A DNA stretch of 64,000 nt. Source: Rothia nasimurium. Its GTDB lineage: Bacteria > Actinomycetota > Actinomycetes > Actinomycetales > Micrococcaceae. The DNA is taken from NCBI RefSeq assembly GCF_928392795.1, contig NZ_CAKMTJ010000008.1, positions 62,001 to 126,000 of the forward strand, read 5' to 3'. Numbering within the stretch: the stretch's first letter is position 1; each line of letters starts with the position of its first letter. This document shows, piece after piece, positions 23,455 to 32,612 of the stretch. The position numbers were made by a program, and so were the translations under genes. Below the pieces are notes generated by a model. That model ran no database searches and was not told the DNA's origin. It saw only the letters and a list, made by a program, of their open reading frames with translations.

Positions 23455-24105
23455 GTGACTTTTGATTCTCAGCACTCCGATTTCCAGCAATCCGATTCCA
23501 AGCCCTCCACCCCTCACCCGGCTAGCACCGGTCAGCAGGCTGCCCCCAAGCGTCCGGCTGATCCGGCACTTGCTGCTGCCCTGACAGGTCCCACCTTGGT
23601 GCACGCTCTAGTGTTTCTAGCTTTTGGTCTTACCACGGTCTTTTGGCAGCAGCCGACCCTGGGCGTCATTACCGTCATGTTGGGGCTCTATATGCTGGGC
23701 TATGCGGGGGCGTCCTATCTGACGGCGCAAACCCTGCGCCGCGTGGGTGATTCCGGCACCGCCCAGGCCTTTACCTCTATTGCCCTGGTGCAGGCCGCCG
23801 GTGGTGTGCTAGCTTTTGTGGCCCCCCGCGGGGAGTTCTGGCTGACCCTCATCGCCGCCTGTGTGTTGGGTTTGACCGGTGTGCTCAAGCTACTTGCCGG
23901 TATGCGCACTAAAGCCAGCAACCCCGCGGCCCGCGACTGGCAGCTAGAGGGAACTATCGTGACGCTTTCAGCTGCTGCTCTGCCCGTGGTTTCTGAGATT
24001 GGCGATAAGGCCATTATGGGTACCGCCGGTGGCGGCGCCCTGGTGGCCGGTATTTTCTTGGTAGTTGGGGCTCTGACCCTGCGTGCGGACGCCCGTCGCG
24101 GCTAG
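23455..24105 (+). CDS. Multi-pass membrane protein, DUF308-like
   Basis: 216 residues, GTG start. A hydrophilic Ser/Pro/Gln-rich N-terminus (about 45 residues) precedes six hydrophobic segments arranged in pairs (VHALVFLAFGLTTVFWQQP, LGVITVMLGLYMLGYAGASY, FTSIALVQAAGGVLAFVAP, LTLIAACVLGLTGVLKLLAG and so on). This spacing is like the HdeD/DUF308 family. No catalytic or transport signature is visible. It is 38 nt from the next small membrane gene. Function unknown. Confidence 0.7.
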   Translation: MTFDSQHSDFQQSDSKPSTPHPASTGQQAAPKRPADPALAAALTGPTLVHALVFLAFGLTTVFWQQPTLGVITVMLGLYMLGYAGASYLTAQTLRRVGDSGTAQAFTSIALVQAAGGVLAFVAPRGEFWLTLIAACVLGLTGVLKLLAGMRTKASNPAARDWQLEGTIVTLSAAALPVVSEIGDKAIMGTAGGGALVAGIFLVVGALTLRADARRG

Positions 24106-24173
24106 GAGCTGTCGGGCAAAAGTGGCGCTCACCCCGTAGACTGGTGGAGAGTTTGTTTTCAGGAGGAATGGTC

Positions 24174-24569
24174 TTGGCTCAGAAGAGTGAATCACCCAAT
24201 CGTGGGTTTAAGGCGCAGGTGCGCGGTCCGCTGATTATTGCGGCGGTCTTGGCTCTGGTGGCTTTCTTAGGCATCGTGGTTTTTGCAACTGGCGGTACAA
24301 ATAACACCCCGAACGTGGTCTTGGCTCTGACTGTTGCGGGTGCTGTTTTCGTGGTCACCCTGGTCATGTGTGCAACCCTGATTTTGGTGGAACGTCCTAA
24401 CGACCCCGAGCTGGGGGAGGGTACCGGCATCAACCGGTCCTCCGCCAAGCTATACGCGGAGGCTAAGGCCCGCCGTGAAGCTGAAACCAAGCGCCGTGAG
24501 GCTGAGGAAAAGGAGCGCTTGGCCAAGCGCATTGACGAGGCGAACGCTGCCCAGGACGGCCAGCAGTAA
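24174..24569 (+). CDS. Small two-TM membrane protein with charged coiled-coil tail
   Basis: About 131 residues from TTG 24174, chosen because AGGAGG at 24161-24166 is spaced 7 nt from it; the in-frame ATG at 24168 is too close. Two membrane helices (LIIAAVLALVAFLGIVVFAT, then VVLALTVAGAVFVVTLVMCA) are followed by a helical Lys/Glu/Arg-rich tail (EAKARREAETKRREAEEKER) predicted to be coiled coil. No family is recognised. It resembles the small DUF4229-type actinobacterial membrane proteins in layout only. Confidence 0.6.
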   Translation: MAQKSESPNRGFKAQVRGPLIIAAVLALVAFLGIVVFATGGTNNTPNVVLALTVAGAVFVVTLVMCATLILVERPNDPELGEGTGINRSSAKLYAEAKARREAETKRREAEEKERLAKRIDEANAAQDGQQ

Positions 24570-24589
24570 GTCTGTTCCGCAAGGCAGAA

Positions 24590-24633
24590 GGGCCGGGGCA
24601 GGTACCAGTGGTGGTGCCTGCCCCGGCCCTTTT
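24590..24633. terminator. Strong intrinsic terminator
   Basis: 18-bp arms at 24590-24607 (GGGCCGGGGCAGGTACCA) and 24612-24629, one wobble pair, loop of 4 nt, then TTTTA. It separates the small membrane gene from the convergent monooxygenase. Confidence 0.85.
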
Positions 24634-24697
24634 ATGGATAAGGCTCTGAGGCGCCGGGCGTCCTAAACCTCGGGGTTCCCTAGCCTTCGGGGCACCC

Positions 24698-26593
24698 CTA
24701 AATCTCGGGGGCGATGAAGACCCCGTCGAAGTAGGCGGCCAGAGCCGCATGATCGGCCAGGGGCAGAACTGCGCCTACATATTGGTCGGGGCGGACCACC
24801 ACCATCACGCCGTCGCGGGAGAGTTGGCGCTCCTCGAAGATATCTTCATCGGGTAGGGCGCAGTAGATGTTCTCCCAGTACTCAAGCTGATAGGTGCCCA
24901 CCAGGGGCCGGAAGGCCGCCGGTACGTCTGTGACCTCAAAATCGGTGTAGTTCTGCTGGTAAACCACCACCGGCTCAATCAGGGCATCAAAGTCAACACC
25001 CTCAGCCCGGTAGCGCACGAAGGGGGAGGTGGCGTCCTGGGTCAAGAAGTCGCTCAGGGCCCGCACCTTAGAGTCAGCGGACGCGGGGTGGGCGGCGTCC
25101 GCAAAAACGTAGAGGCGGTAGCGTCCGTCGGCCATAGCCTCATGCCCCAGGTGGCGGGGGTAGGCGTTCTCGCGGCGGTTCACACGGGCTGAACGGAACC
25201 GCTTGCCCACGGGGAAGCCCTCAGCCAGGTGCTGGTGCTCGGTACCGCCGGTGATGAGGGAAGGCTTGTACTCGGTCATGAAACCGGCCGGGAACTCGGC
25301 GGTTTTCACGTAGAACTCTTCAAGATATTCGGGGCTGGGTAGGTCCTCGGGTTTGGTGGCCATGAGGGTGGACCACTCTTTATCGAAGTCAATCAGGTTC
25401 TGGGCGATTTCCTGACGTTCGCCGGAGTAGGTGTCGAGCAGGGCTTCGGGGGCGCGTCCTGAGAGCACATGGCCAAGCTTCCAGGCGATGTTGAAGCCGT
25501 CCTGCATGGAGACGTTCATGCCCTGGCCTGCCTTGGCTGAGTGGGTGTGGCAGGCGTCGCCGGTGATGAAGACGCGGGGGGTGCGGGTGCCGCGGTCACA
25601 GGTATCGATGTCGTCGAAGTGGTCGGTGAGACGGTGGCCCACTTCGTAGACCGAGTGCCAGGCGACGTGTTTCACGTCGATGGAGTAGGGGTGGTAGATG
25701 GCATTGGCCCGGTCGATGATGTCTTCGATGGGGGTTGATCGCACGGCGTGGTTGTCGTCAAGGGGCACTTCGCCCAGGTCGACGTAGACGCGGGCCAGGT
25801 GGCCGCCTTCGCGAGGGATATGCAGGATAGAACCCTTGGTAGAGGTGATAGCGCACTTCATGCGCCAGTCGGGGAAGTCTGTATTGACGACGACGTCCAT
25901 GACGCCCCAGGCGTGGTTGGCGGCGTCGCCTGAGAGGGTGCGGCCAATGGACTTGCGGACGCCGGAGCGGGCCCCGTCGCAGCCGATGACGTACTTGGCG
26001 CGGACGGTGCGTTCTTCGCCGTAGTGTTCGCCGGTTGTATGGCGGACGGTGACTTTCACGGGGTAGTCGTGGTCTTCTTCAATGGTGAGCCCGAGAAACT
26101 CAATGCCGTAATCGGGGGTGATTTTGCCGGGGGAATTGCGGGCGAAGTCGGCGAAGTAGTCGAGAATGCGGGCCTGGTTGATGATCAGGTGGGGGAATTC
26201 GCTGATGTTGTGGGGGTCGTCGGGGGTGCGGGTGGTGCGGACGATGTTGTCGGGGTTGGCAGGGTCAGGTTTCCAGAAGCTAGTTTCGGTGATGTGGTAG
26301 GCCTCGCGGATTACTTCTTCGGCAAAGCGGAAGGCCTGGAAGGTTTCGACGCTACGGGCCTGGATTCCGTCGGCTTGGCCGAGTTCGAGGCGGCCTGCCC
26401 TGCGTTCGATGATGCGGGTGTTGATGTGGGGGAACTGGGAGAGCTGGGCGGCGGCAATCATGCCAGCGGGGCCGGATCCGACGATGAGGACGTCCATGGT
26501 CTCGGGTAGTTCATCTGCGCGGTTAATGCCGTAGCCTGCTGGGTCTTCAAGGCGTGGGTCGCGGGAAATATAGCCGTTGTGGTGGAAATGCAT
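24698..26593 (-). CDS. Single-component FAD monooxygenase (phenol 2-monooxygenase / MobA type)
   Basis: About 631 residues from ATG 26593, where AAGGAGC is well spaced; the frame extends further without support. Class A flavin hydroxylase motifs: GxGxxG in VLIVGSGPAGMIAAAQLSQF, the DG motif in YVIGCDGARSGVRKSIG, and the GD motif in RVFITGDACHTHSAKAGQGM. The C-terminal third is the thioredoxin-like domain of phenol hydroxylases. MobA of this group turns 3-hydroxybenzoate into protocatechuate. Divergent from the hpa operon and sharing its operators, it probably makes homoprotocatechuate from a hydroxyphenylacetate. No hpaBC is present in the window, so it may be the entry enzyme. Substrate inferred, not proven. 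Confidence 0.75.
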   Translation of the reverse strand: MHFHHNGYISRDPRLEDPAGYGINRADELPETMDVLIVGSGPAGMIAAAQLSQFPHINTRIIERRAGRLELGQADGIQARSVETFQAFRFAEEVIREAYHITETSFWKPDPANPDNIVRTTRTPDDPHNISEFPHLIINQARILDYFADFARNSPGKITPDYGIEFLGLTIEEDHDYPVKVTVRHTTGEHYGEERTVRAKYVIGCDGARSGVRKSIGRTLSGDAANHAWGVMDVVVNTDFPDWRMKCAITSTKGSILHIPREGGHLARVYVDLGEVPLDDNHAVRSTPIEDIIDRANAIYHPYSIDVKHVAWHSVYEVGHRLTDHFDDIDTCDRGTRTPRVFITGDACHTHSAKAGQGMNVSMQDGFNIAWKLGHVLSGRAPEALLDTYSGERQEIAQNLIDFDKEWSTLMATKPEDLPSPEYLEEFYVKTAEFPAGFMTEYKPSLITGGTEHQHLAEGFPVGKRFRSARVNRRENAYPRHLGHEAMADGRYRLYVFADAAHPASADSKVRALSDFLTQDATSPFVRYRAEGVDFDALIEPVVVYQQNYTDFEVTDVPAAFRPLVGTYQLEYWENIYCALPDEDIFEERQLSRDGVMVVVRPDQYVGAVLPLADHAALAAYFDGVFIAPEI

Positions 26594-26661
26594 GGTGCTC
26601 CTTAGGGAGTGGGTGCGGCGCTGCACCCCAGCAAAGATGTGATGGGTAACACTTGCTCTGA

Positions 26662-26691
26662 ATCATATACGATGTGCAGCAGGGGCGGCAA
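26662..26691 (-). promoter_or_regulatory. GntR-type operator in the monooxygenase promoter
   Basis: ATCATATACGAT at 26662-26673. Read leftward it supplies the -10 TATGAT (26662-26667), with a -35 TTGCCG at 26686-26691 and an 18-bp spacer. Binding there would block the promoter. Confidence 0.6.
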
Positions 26692-26762
26692 GGGTTGTCT
26701 GAAATCTATCGCGGGGTAGCTGTAAGGCTTTTGTAAAACCCCCTTGCTGTGATGTGAGTTAC

Positions 26763-26790
26763 TTGCTAGTGTGTGAAAATGATATACGAT
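26763..26790 (+). promoter_or_regulatory. GntR-type operator in the hpa promoter
   Basis: ATGATATACGAT at 26779-26790. Its last six bases form the -10 TACGAT, with -35 TTGCTA at 26763-26768 and a 16-bp spacer. The same box occurs before the monooxygenase and the MHS transporter. Confidence 0.6.
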
Positions 26791-26827
26791 TTCAGACAAG
26801 GTTGATAGAGCTCAACGAGGAGACTCC

Positions 26828-28348
26828 ATGACTGCTACCCCCTCCAACCGAGATTCCCTTCCCGTCACACCCGGCAAGATTATCGCCGTGCACGTAGCCT
26901 ACGAATCGCGCGCAGCCCAGCGCGGGCGTCGTCCGTCTCAACCCTCCTACTTCTTCAAGCCCACCAGCTCCCTGGCCGGCTCCGGTGCCCCCGTTGAACG
27001 CCCGGAGGGTACCGAACTCCTTGCCTTTGAGGGAGAAATTGCCCTGGTCATTGGTACCCCCGCCCGTCACGTTCCTCCCGAAGAAGCCTGGAATCATGTA
27101 GCCTACGTGACCGCCGCTAACGACCTGGGGATTTACGATTACCGGCCCGCCGATAAGGGCTCCAACCTGCGCTCCAAGGGGCGTGACGGCTACACCCCTC
27201 TTGGCCCTCACCTGATTGATGCCCGCGCGGTTTCAGAAGACCAGCTTCGCATCCGCACCTGGGTTAACGGCGAACTCGTACAGCAGGACGACACTGCCCC
27301 AGCCAACATGATCTTCCCCCTCTCCCGGTTCGTCGCTGACCTCTCCCAGCACATGACCCTCGAAACCGGCGACGTCATCCTGACCGGCACCCCCGCAGGC
27401 TCCTCCGTCATCGTCCCCGGTGACGTCGTCGAAGTGGAAGTAGACGCCCCCACCGCCCCCGAAGCCCCCACCTCGGGCCGTCTCGTTACCCCCGTTATCG
27501 CAGGTCGAGGCGACTTCAACGAGACCATCGGCACTCTACCCGCCGTTGACGAAAAGCAGACCGAAGAGGCCTGGGGCTCCCGCGAAGCTGCCGGGCTCCC
27601 CCCGCTGGAAGAACAAGAAAACTTGCAGGCCGCGTCCGCTCTGCCCCCCGAACTCCGCCGCCTCCTGCAGGCCGTACCCACTGCCGGTCTATCGGCCCAG
27701 CTCCGCGCTCGCGGTCTCAACAACGTCGTTATTGAGGGCGTCTACCCCCAGACCCCCGGCACCAAAATTGTCGGCACCGCCAAAACCCTGCGCTTTGTGC
27801 CCAACCGCGAAGACCTCTTTAAGGCCCACGGCGGTGGCTACAACGCCCAAAAACGCTGCTTTGACGAGGTGGCCGAAGGAGAAATTATCGTCATTGAGGC
27901 CCGCGGGGAGTCCGGCTCCGGCACCCTGGGCGACATCCTGGCACTGAGGGCGAAAGGACGCGGGGCCGCCGGCGTCATCACCGACGGCGGGGTGCGCGAC
28001 TACGCGGCTGTCAAAGAAATCGGCCTGCCCGTCTTTACCCAGGGCCCCCACCCGGCCGTCCTCGGGCGCAAGCATGTGCCCTGGGAAGTCGATGTCGCTG
28101 TGGCCTGTGGAAACGCCACCGTCCTGCCTGGCGATATCATCGTTGGCGATGATGACGGCGCCATCGTCATCCCCCCGGCCCTCGCCGCCGAAGTTGCCCA
28201 AGCCGCCTTCGAAAAAGAACAGGAGGACGCCTGGGTCGCCGAACAGGTCGCAGCCGGTCACCCTGTGGACGGGCTCTTCCCACCCACCGGCGCCTGGAAA
28301 GAAAAGTACAAAGACTGGCTGGCCCAGAACCCACCCGCTCAGCCCTAA
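26828..28348 (+). CDS. FAH-domain / RraA-domain fusion of homoprotocatechuate degradation (HpaG role)
   Basis: 506 residues. Residues about 15-225 are a fumarylacetoacetate hydrolase-family domain with metal-site features (AFEGEIALVIG, YVTAANDLGIYDYR, SKGRDGYTPLGP, GDVILTGTPAG). Residues about 275-490 are an RraA/HMG-aldolase-like domain with GDILALRAKGRGAAG and ITDGGVRDYAAVKEIGLP, keeping the catalytic Arg-Asp pair. In E. coli HpaG two FAH domains decarboxylate and isomerise 5-oxopent-3-ene-1,2,5-tricarboxylate. Here the second domain is a different fold with known decarboxylase and aldolase activity. First gene of the hpa operon, 17 nt before the GntR gene. The detailed division of labour is inference. 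Confidence 0.75.
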   Translation: MTATPSNRDSLPVTPGKIIAVHVAYESRAAQRGRRPSQPSYFFKPTSSLAGSGAPVERPEGTELLAFEGEIALVIGTPARHVPPEEAWNHVAYVTAANDLGIYDYRPADKGSNLRSKGRDGYTPLGPHLIDARAVSEDQLRIRTWVNGELVQQDDTAPANMIFPLSRFVADLSQHMTLETGDVILTGTPAGSSVIVPGDVVEVEVDAPTAPEAPTSGRLVTPVIAGRGDFNETIGTLPAVDEKQTEEAWGSREAAGLPPLEEQENLQAASALPPELRRLLQAVPTAGLSAQLRARGLNNVVIEGVYPQTPGTKIVGTAKTLRFVPNREDLFKAHGGGYNAQKRCFDEVAEGEIIVIEARGESGSGTLGDILALRAKGRGAAGVITDGGVRDYAAVKEIGLPVFTQGPHPAVLGRKHVPWEVDVAVACGNATVLPGDIIVGDDDGAIVIPPALAAEVAQAAFEKEQEDAWVAEQVAAGHPVDGLFPPTGAWKEKYKDWLAQNPPAQP

Positions 28349-28364
28349 CCCGCTAGGAACCACC

Positions 28365-29069
28365 GTGAACATCGATCTCTACCCCGGGCAGCCCATGCAG
28401 GTGACCCTCAACTACGAGAAGGGTCTATCTAAAGCCGAGACTGCCTACACCTGGGTGCGCGAAAAAATCGTGAACGGCGATTTTGCCGCAGGCCACCGCC
28501 TGGTGCTGGCCTCTATCGGCCGGGAACTTGATATGTCGGTGGTTCCTGTGCGAGAGGCTATCCGCCAGCTTGAAGCAGAAGGCCTGGTCACCTTCGAACG
28601 GAACGTAGGTGCCAGGGTCGCCATGGTTGATAGCTCCGCCTACGTGGAGAGCATGCAAACCCTTGGCATTTTGGAAGGAGCAGCTACCGCCCTGTCCTTA
28701 CCCCACCTCACCGCCGAAGATATCGCCGCTGCCCGCGACTACAACCACCAGCTTGCTACCCTCCTTGAAGATTTTGACCCCAAAACCTTCACCGACCTCA
28801 ACCACCGCTTTCACCAGATTCTCACCCACCGCTGCCCCAACCAGCACCTTGTCGATCTTGTTGGCAGCGAGTGGGACCGCCTGGGTAACCTACGCGAATC
28901 AACCTTCTCTTTTGTGCCCGGCCGAGCTGCCGAATCGGTGGCAGAACACGAACGAATCATTGACCTCATCGACCGTGGCGAGTCAGCCCAGGCCATTGAA
29001 CAGGCCGTGAGAGAACATCGCCAAGCGACCCTCACCAGCTACCTCAGCACCATCCCCGAGCCGGTATAA
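28365..29069 (+). CDS. GntR/FCD regulator of the hpa operon
   Basis: 234 residues from GTG 28365, with AGGAA upstream. A longer in-frame reading overlaps the preceding gene and is unlikely. N-terminal winged helix (about residues 28-90): TAYTWVREKIVNGDFAAGHR, then GRELDMSVVPVREAIRQLEA. The C-terminal FCD domain has conserved ligand/metal residues (ARDYNHQLA, LNHRFHQILTHRC, EHERIIDLIDRGE). FadR-subfamily members repress catabolic operons until an intermediate binds. It lies inside the operon it would control. Three nearly identical palindromic boxes (26662, 26779, 60482) fit the short operators of this family. E. coli uses a MarR regulator (HpaR) here instead. Confidence 0.8.
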   Translation: MNIDLYPGQPMQVTLNYEKGLSKAETAYTWVREKIVNGDFAAGHRLVLASIGRELDMSVVPVREAIRQLEAEGLVTFERNVGARVAMVDSSAYVESMQTLGILEGAATALSLPHLTAEDIAAARDYNHQLATLLEDFDPKTFTDLNHRFHQILTHRCPNQHLVDLVGSEWDRLGNLRESTFSFVPGRAAESVAEHERIIDLIDRGESAQAIEQAVREHRQATLTSYLSTIPEPV

Positions 29070-29115
29070 CCAGCCCACCGGCGTCCGCCCCTCACACCAC
29101 ACAAAGGAGTTACCT

Positions 29116-30633
29116 GTGAGCACCACTGAAACCACCCCCTCACCCGCCAAGCCCGCCGGCCTCCCCGAGCGCATCCAGCACTACATCAACGGCCAGTTCG
29201 TCGACTCCATCGACGGCGAAACCTTCGACGTGCTCGACCCCGTCACCAACCAGCCCTACATCCAGGCTGCCTCAGGCAAGAAGGAAGACATTGAGGCTGC
29301 CGTCGCCGCCGCCCGCACCGCCTTCACCGAAGGCCCCTGGCCCCGCATGCTTCCCCGCGAACGCGCCCGCGTGCTCATGAAGATTGCCGACATCGTCGAA
29401 TCCCGCGAGGACGCCCTTGCCCAGATGGAATCCTTCGACTCCGGCCTGCCCATCACCCAGGCCAAGGGCCAGGCCCGTCGCGCCGCCGAAAACTTCCGCT
29501 TCTTTGCCGACCTCATCGTCGCCCAGACCGACGACGCCTTCAAGGTCCCCGGTCGCCAGGTCAACTACGTCAACCGCAAGCCCATCGGCGTCGCCGGCCT
29601 CATCACCCCCTGGAACACCCCCTTCATGCTGGAATCCTGGAAGCTGGCCCCCGCCCTGGCAACCGGCAACACCGTCGTCCTCAAGCCTGCTGAGTTCACC
29701 CCCCTTTCCGCCTCCCTCTGGGCCGGCATCTTCGAAGAAGCAGGCCTACCCGCAGGCGTCTTCAACCTGGTCAACGGCTTCGGTGAAACCGCAGGCGACG
29801 CCCTGGTCAAGCACCCCGACGTCCCCCTCATCTCCTTCACCGGCGAATCCAAGACCGGCCAAATCATCTTCGCCAACGCAGCCCCCTACCTCAAGGGCCT
29901 CTCCATGGAACTGGGCGGCAAGTCCCCGGCCGTCGTCTTTGAAGACGCCGACCTCGAAACCGCCATCAACGCCACCATCTTCGGCGTCTTCTCCCTCAAC
30001 GGCGAACGCTGCACCGCAGGCTCCCGTATTCTGGTCCAGCGCAGCATTTACGACGAATTCGTCGAACGCTATGCTGCCCAGGCCAAGCGCGTCAAGGTCG
30101 GCCTGCCCTCAGACCCCGCCACCGAAGTCGGCGCCCTGGTCCACCCCGAACACTACGACAAGGTCATGTCCTACGTAGAAATCGGTAAGACCGAAGCCCG
30201 CCTCGTCGCCGGAGGCGAACGCCCCGCCGACTTCCCCGAAGGCAACTTCGTCCTCCCCACCGTCTTCGCCGACGTCGCCCCCGACGCCCGAATCTTCCAG
30301 GAAGAAATCTTCGGCCCCGTCGTCGCTATCACCCCCTTCGACACCGACGAAGAAGCCCTAGAACTCGCCAACAACACCAAGTACGGCCTCGCCGCCTACA
30401 TCTGGACCTCCAACCTGCAACGCGCCCACAACTTCTCCCAGGCCGTCGAAGCAGGCATGGTCTGGCTCAACTCCAACAACGTCCGCGACCTCCGAACCCC
30501 CTTCGGTGGCGTCAAAGCCTCCGGTCTCGGCCACGAAGGCGGCTACCGCTCCATCGACTTCTACACCGACCAGCAAGCCGTCCACATCAACCTCGGCGAA
30601 GTCCACAACCCCGTCTTTGGCAAGGCCGACTAA
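29116..30633 (+). CDS. hpaE: HpaE, 5-carboxymethyl-2-hydroxymuconate semialdehyde dehydrogenase
   Basis: 505 residues, GTG start. The aldehyde dehydrogenase fold has GVAGLITPWNTPFMLESWKL, the ELGGKSPAVVFEDAD motif with the general-base Glu, and the catalytic Cys in GVFSLNGERCTAGSRILV. HYINGQFVDSIDGETFDVLD near the N-terminus is typical of HpaE. It oxidises the ring-cleavage semialdehyde to 5-carboxymethyl-2-hydroxymuconate with NAD. Codon third positions are extremely C-rich, more than in hpaH or hpaI, suggesting high expression. It sits between the regulator and the dioxygenase gene. Confidence 0.92.
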   Translation: MSTTETTPSPAKPAGLPERIQHYINGQFVDSIDGETFDVLDPVTNQPYIQAASGKKEDIEAAVAAARTAFTEGPWPRMLPRERARVLMKIADIVESREDALAQMESFDSGLPITQAKGQARRAAENFRFFADLIVAQTDDAFKVPGRQVNYVNRKPIGVAGLITPWNTPFMLESWKLAPALATGNTVVLKPAEFTPLSASLWAGIFEEAGLPAGVFNLVNGFGETAGDALVKHPDVPLISFTGESKTGQIIFANAAPYLKGLSMELGGKSPAVVFEDADLETAINATIFGVFSLNGERCTAGSRILVQRSIYDEFVERYAAQAKRVKVGLPSDPATEVGALVHPEHYDKVMSYVEIGKTEARLVAGGERPADFPEGNFVLPTVFADVAPDARIFQEEIFGPVVAITPFDTDEEALELANNTKYGLAAYIWTSNLQRAHNFSQAVEAGMVWLNSNNVRDLRTPFGGVKASGLGHEGGYRSIDFYTDQQAVHINLGEVHNPVFGKAD

Positions 30634-30710
30634 AACCCCACCACACACCCGCGGACGCTGGGTAGGCACCGTAGCCTCCCGGCGACCGCCCCACCCAAGA
30701 AAGCAAAACC

Positions 30711-31817
30711 ATGTCACCTACCTTTGTTGACTACCCCGTCATCGTGCCCGACCAGAACGCACCCGACATCGTCCGCTGCGCCTCCATGGAACTGGTTGTC
30801 ACCGACCTCGAACGCTCCCGCAATTTCTACGTCGACGTGCTCGGCCTCGTCGTCACCGAAGAAGACGAGAACACCATCTACCTGCGCTCCCTCGAAGAGT
30901 TCATCCACCACAACCTGATCCTGCGCAAGGGAGACGTTCCGGCTGTGGCGGCCTTCTCCTACCGCGTCCGCACCCCCGAAGACCTCGATAAGGCAGAAAA
31001 GTTCTACACCGCCCGCGGCTGCGAGGTGCGCCGCAAGAAGGACGGCTTCGTCAAGGGCCTCGGCGACTCCGTGCGCGTGCTCGACCCCCTCGGCTTCCCC
31101 TACGAATTCTTCTACGAGGTGGAGCACGTCGAACGCCTGGCCTGGCGCTACGAACTCCACACCCCCGGCGCCCTCGTCCGTCTCGACCACTTCAACCAGG
31201 TCACCCCCGACGTCCCCAAAGCCATCGAATACATGGAAGACCTGGGCTTCCGCGTCACCGAAGACATCCAGGACGAAGCCGGCACTTCCTACGCCGCCTG
31301 GATGCGCCGCAAGCCCACCGTCCACGACACCGCCATGACCGGCGGCGACGGCCCCCGCATGCACCACGTCGCCTTTGCCACCCACGAAAAGCACAACATC
31401 ATCGCCATCTGCGACAAGCTCGGCGCCCTGCGTCTCTCCGACCACATCGAACGCGGCCCCGGCCGCCACGGCGTCTCCAACGCCTACTACCTCTACCTAC
31501 GCGACCCCGACGGCCACCGCGTCGAAATCTACACCCAGGACTACTACACCGGCGACCCCGACAACCCCCGCGTCACCTGGGATGTCCACGACAACCAGCG
31601 CCGCGACTGGTGGGGCACCCCCGTCGTCCCCTCCTGGTACACTGACGCCTCCCGCGTGCTCGACCTCGACGGCAACCTCGTGCCCCTGGTTGAACGCACC
31701 GACGACTCCGAAATGGAACAGACCATCGGCGCCGACGGCTTCTCCTACACCCGCGCCGGCGAAGAAGACATGCCCGACTGGAAGAAGGGCGAATACAAGC
31801 TGGGGCACCAGCTGTAG
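30711..31817 (+). CDS. hpaD: HpaD, homoprotocatechuate 2,3-dioxygenase (type I extradiol)
   Basis: 368 residues, matching the Arthrobacter MndD and Brevibacterium HPCD enzymes (about 365). Two vicinal-oxygen-chelate halves are seen: MELVVTDLERSRNFYVDVLG first, then the catalytic half. Metal ligands are recognisable as His in VRLDHFNQVTPDV, His in PRMHHVAFATHEKH and Glu in GHRVEIYTQDYY. It opens 3,4-dihydroxyphenylacetate next to the hydroxyls using Mn or Fe. It belongs to the VOC family, unlike the unrelated E. coli HpaD. Start ATG 30711, with AAGAAAG upstream. Confidence 0.92.
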   Translation: MSPTFVDYPVIVPDQNAPDIVRCASMELVVTDLERSRNFYVDVLGLVVTEEDENTIYLRSLEEFIHHNLILRKGDVPAVAAFSYRVRTPEDLDKAEKFYTARGCEVRRKKDGFVKGLGDSVRVLDPLGFPYEFFYEVEHVERLAWRYELHTPGALVRLDHFNQVTPDVPKAIEYMEDLGFRVTEDIQDEAGTSYAAWMRRKPTVHDTAMTGGDGPRMHHVAFATHEKHNIIAICDKLGALRLSDHIERGPGRHGVSNAYYLYLRDPDGHRVEIYTQDYYTGDPDNPRVTWDVHDNQRRDWWGTPVVPSWYTDASRVLDLDGNLVPLVERTDDSEMEQTIGADGFSYTRAGEEDMPDWKKGEYKLGHQL

Positions 31818-31826
31818 GGGTTTTCT

Positions 31827-32612
31827 ATGCTCACCAAAGAACAGCTCACCAAAATTGCCGATGACCTGGCCGAGGCCGAGGCCAATCGCACCATGATTCC
31901 GCGCCTGACCGCCACCTACCCCGACATGACCGTTGAGGACTCCTACGCGGTGCAGAACATGTGGCGGGCCCGGGGTGAGGCCGCTGGCCGCCGCCTTATC
32001 GGCCGCAAAATCGGGCTGACCTCCAAAGTCATGCAAGAGGCCACCGGCATTACCGAGCCCGACTACGGGGCGATCTTCGCCGACCAGGTTTACGAAAACG
32101 GCTCGGTCATTGAGCACTCCCAGTACTCCAACGTGCGTATTGAGGTTGAGCTGGCTTTCGTGCTCAAGGACGACCTGACCGGCCCCAACGTCACCATTTT
32201 CGACGTGCTGCGGGCCACCGAATATGTGGTTCCAGCCCTAGAGATTCTGAGCTCCCGCATTGAGATGGAGGGCCGCACCATCGTCGACACCATCAGCGAT
32301 AACGCTGCCCTGGGTGCCATGGTCTATGGGGGCAACCCGGTTGACCCGGCCTCTATTGACCTGCGCTGGGTTTCAGCCCTGCTCTACCGCAACGAGCAGA
32401 TTGAAGATACCGGGGTAGCCGCCGCCGTCCTGAACCACCCGGCCAACGGTGTTGCCTGGCTGGCCAACAAGCTGGCTGCCCACGGGGATTCCCTCACAGC
32501 CGGTGAGATTATTCTGGCCGGTTCTTTCACCAAGCCCATGTGGGTGCACCCGGGTGATACCGTCCACGCCGACTACGGGGACTTAGGGGCAGTAACATGT
32601 CGCTTCGTCTAG
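31827..32612 (+). CDS. hpaH: HpaH, 2-oxohept-4-ene-1,7-dioate hydratase
   Basis: 261 residues of the hydratase/decarboxylase branch of the FAH superfamily. Characteristic motifs: [67 protein letters not shown] [16 protein letters not shown] and [14 protein letters not shown]. It adds water to the 2-oxo-heptenedioate to give 4-hydroxy-2-oxoheptanedioate, using Mg. It follows hpaD by 9 nt and overlaps hpaI by 16 nt. Confidence 0.92.
   Translation: MLTKEQLTKIADDLAEAEANRTMIPRLTATYPDMTVEDSYAVQNMWRARGEAAGRRLIGRKIGLTSKVMQEATGITEPDYGAIFADQVYENGSVIEHSQYSNVRIEVELAFVLKDDLTGPNVTIFDVLRATEYVVPALEILSSRIEMEGRTIVDTISDNAALGAMVYGGNPVDPASIDLRWVSALLYRNEQIEDTGVAAAVLNHPANGVAWLANKLAAHGDSLTAGEIILAGSFTKPMWVHPGDTVHADYGDLGAVTCRFV

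Noticed and set aside
28074..28364. Upstream extension of the GntR gene
   Set aside because: It overlaps the well-supported RraA-domain coding sequence in another frame, and GTG 28365 has a ribosome site.
30714..31469. Long reverse-strand open frame opposite hpaD
   Set aside because: A shadow of the strongly C-biased hpaD codons. The protein shows no family motif, while hpaD matches well.
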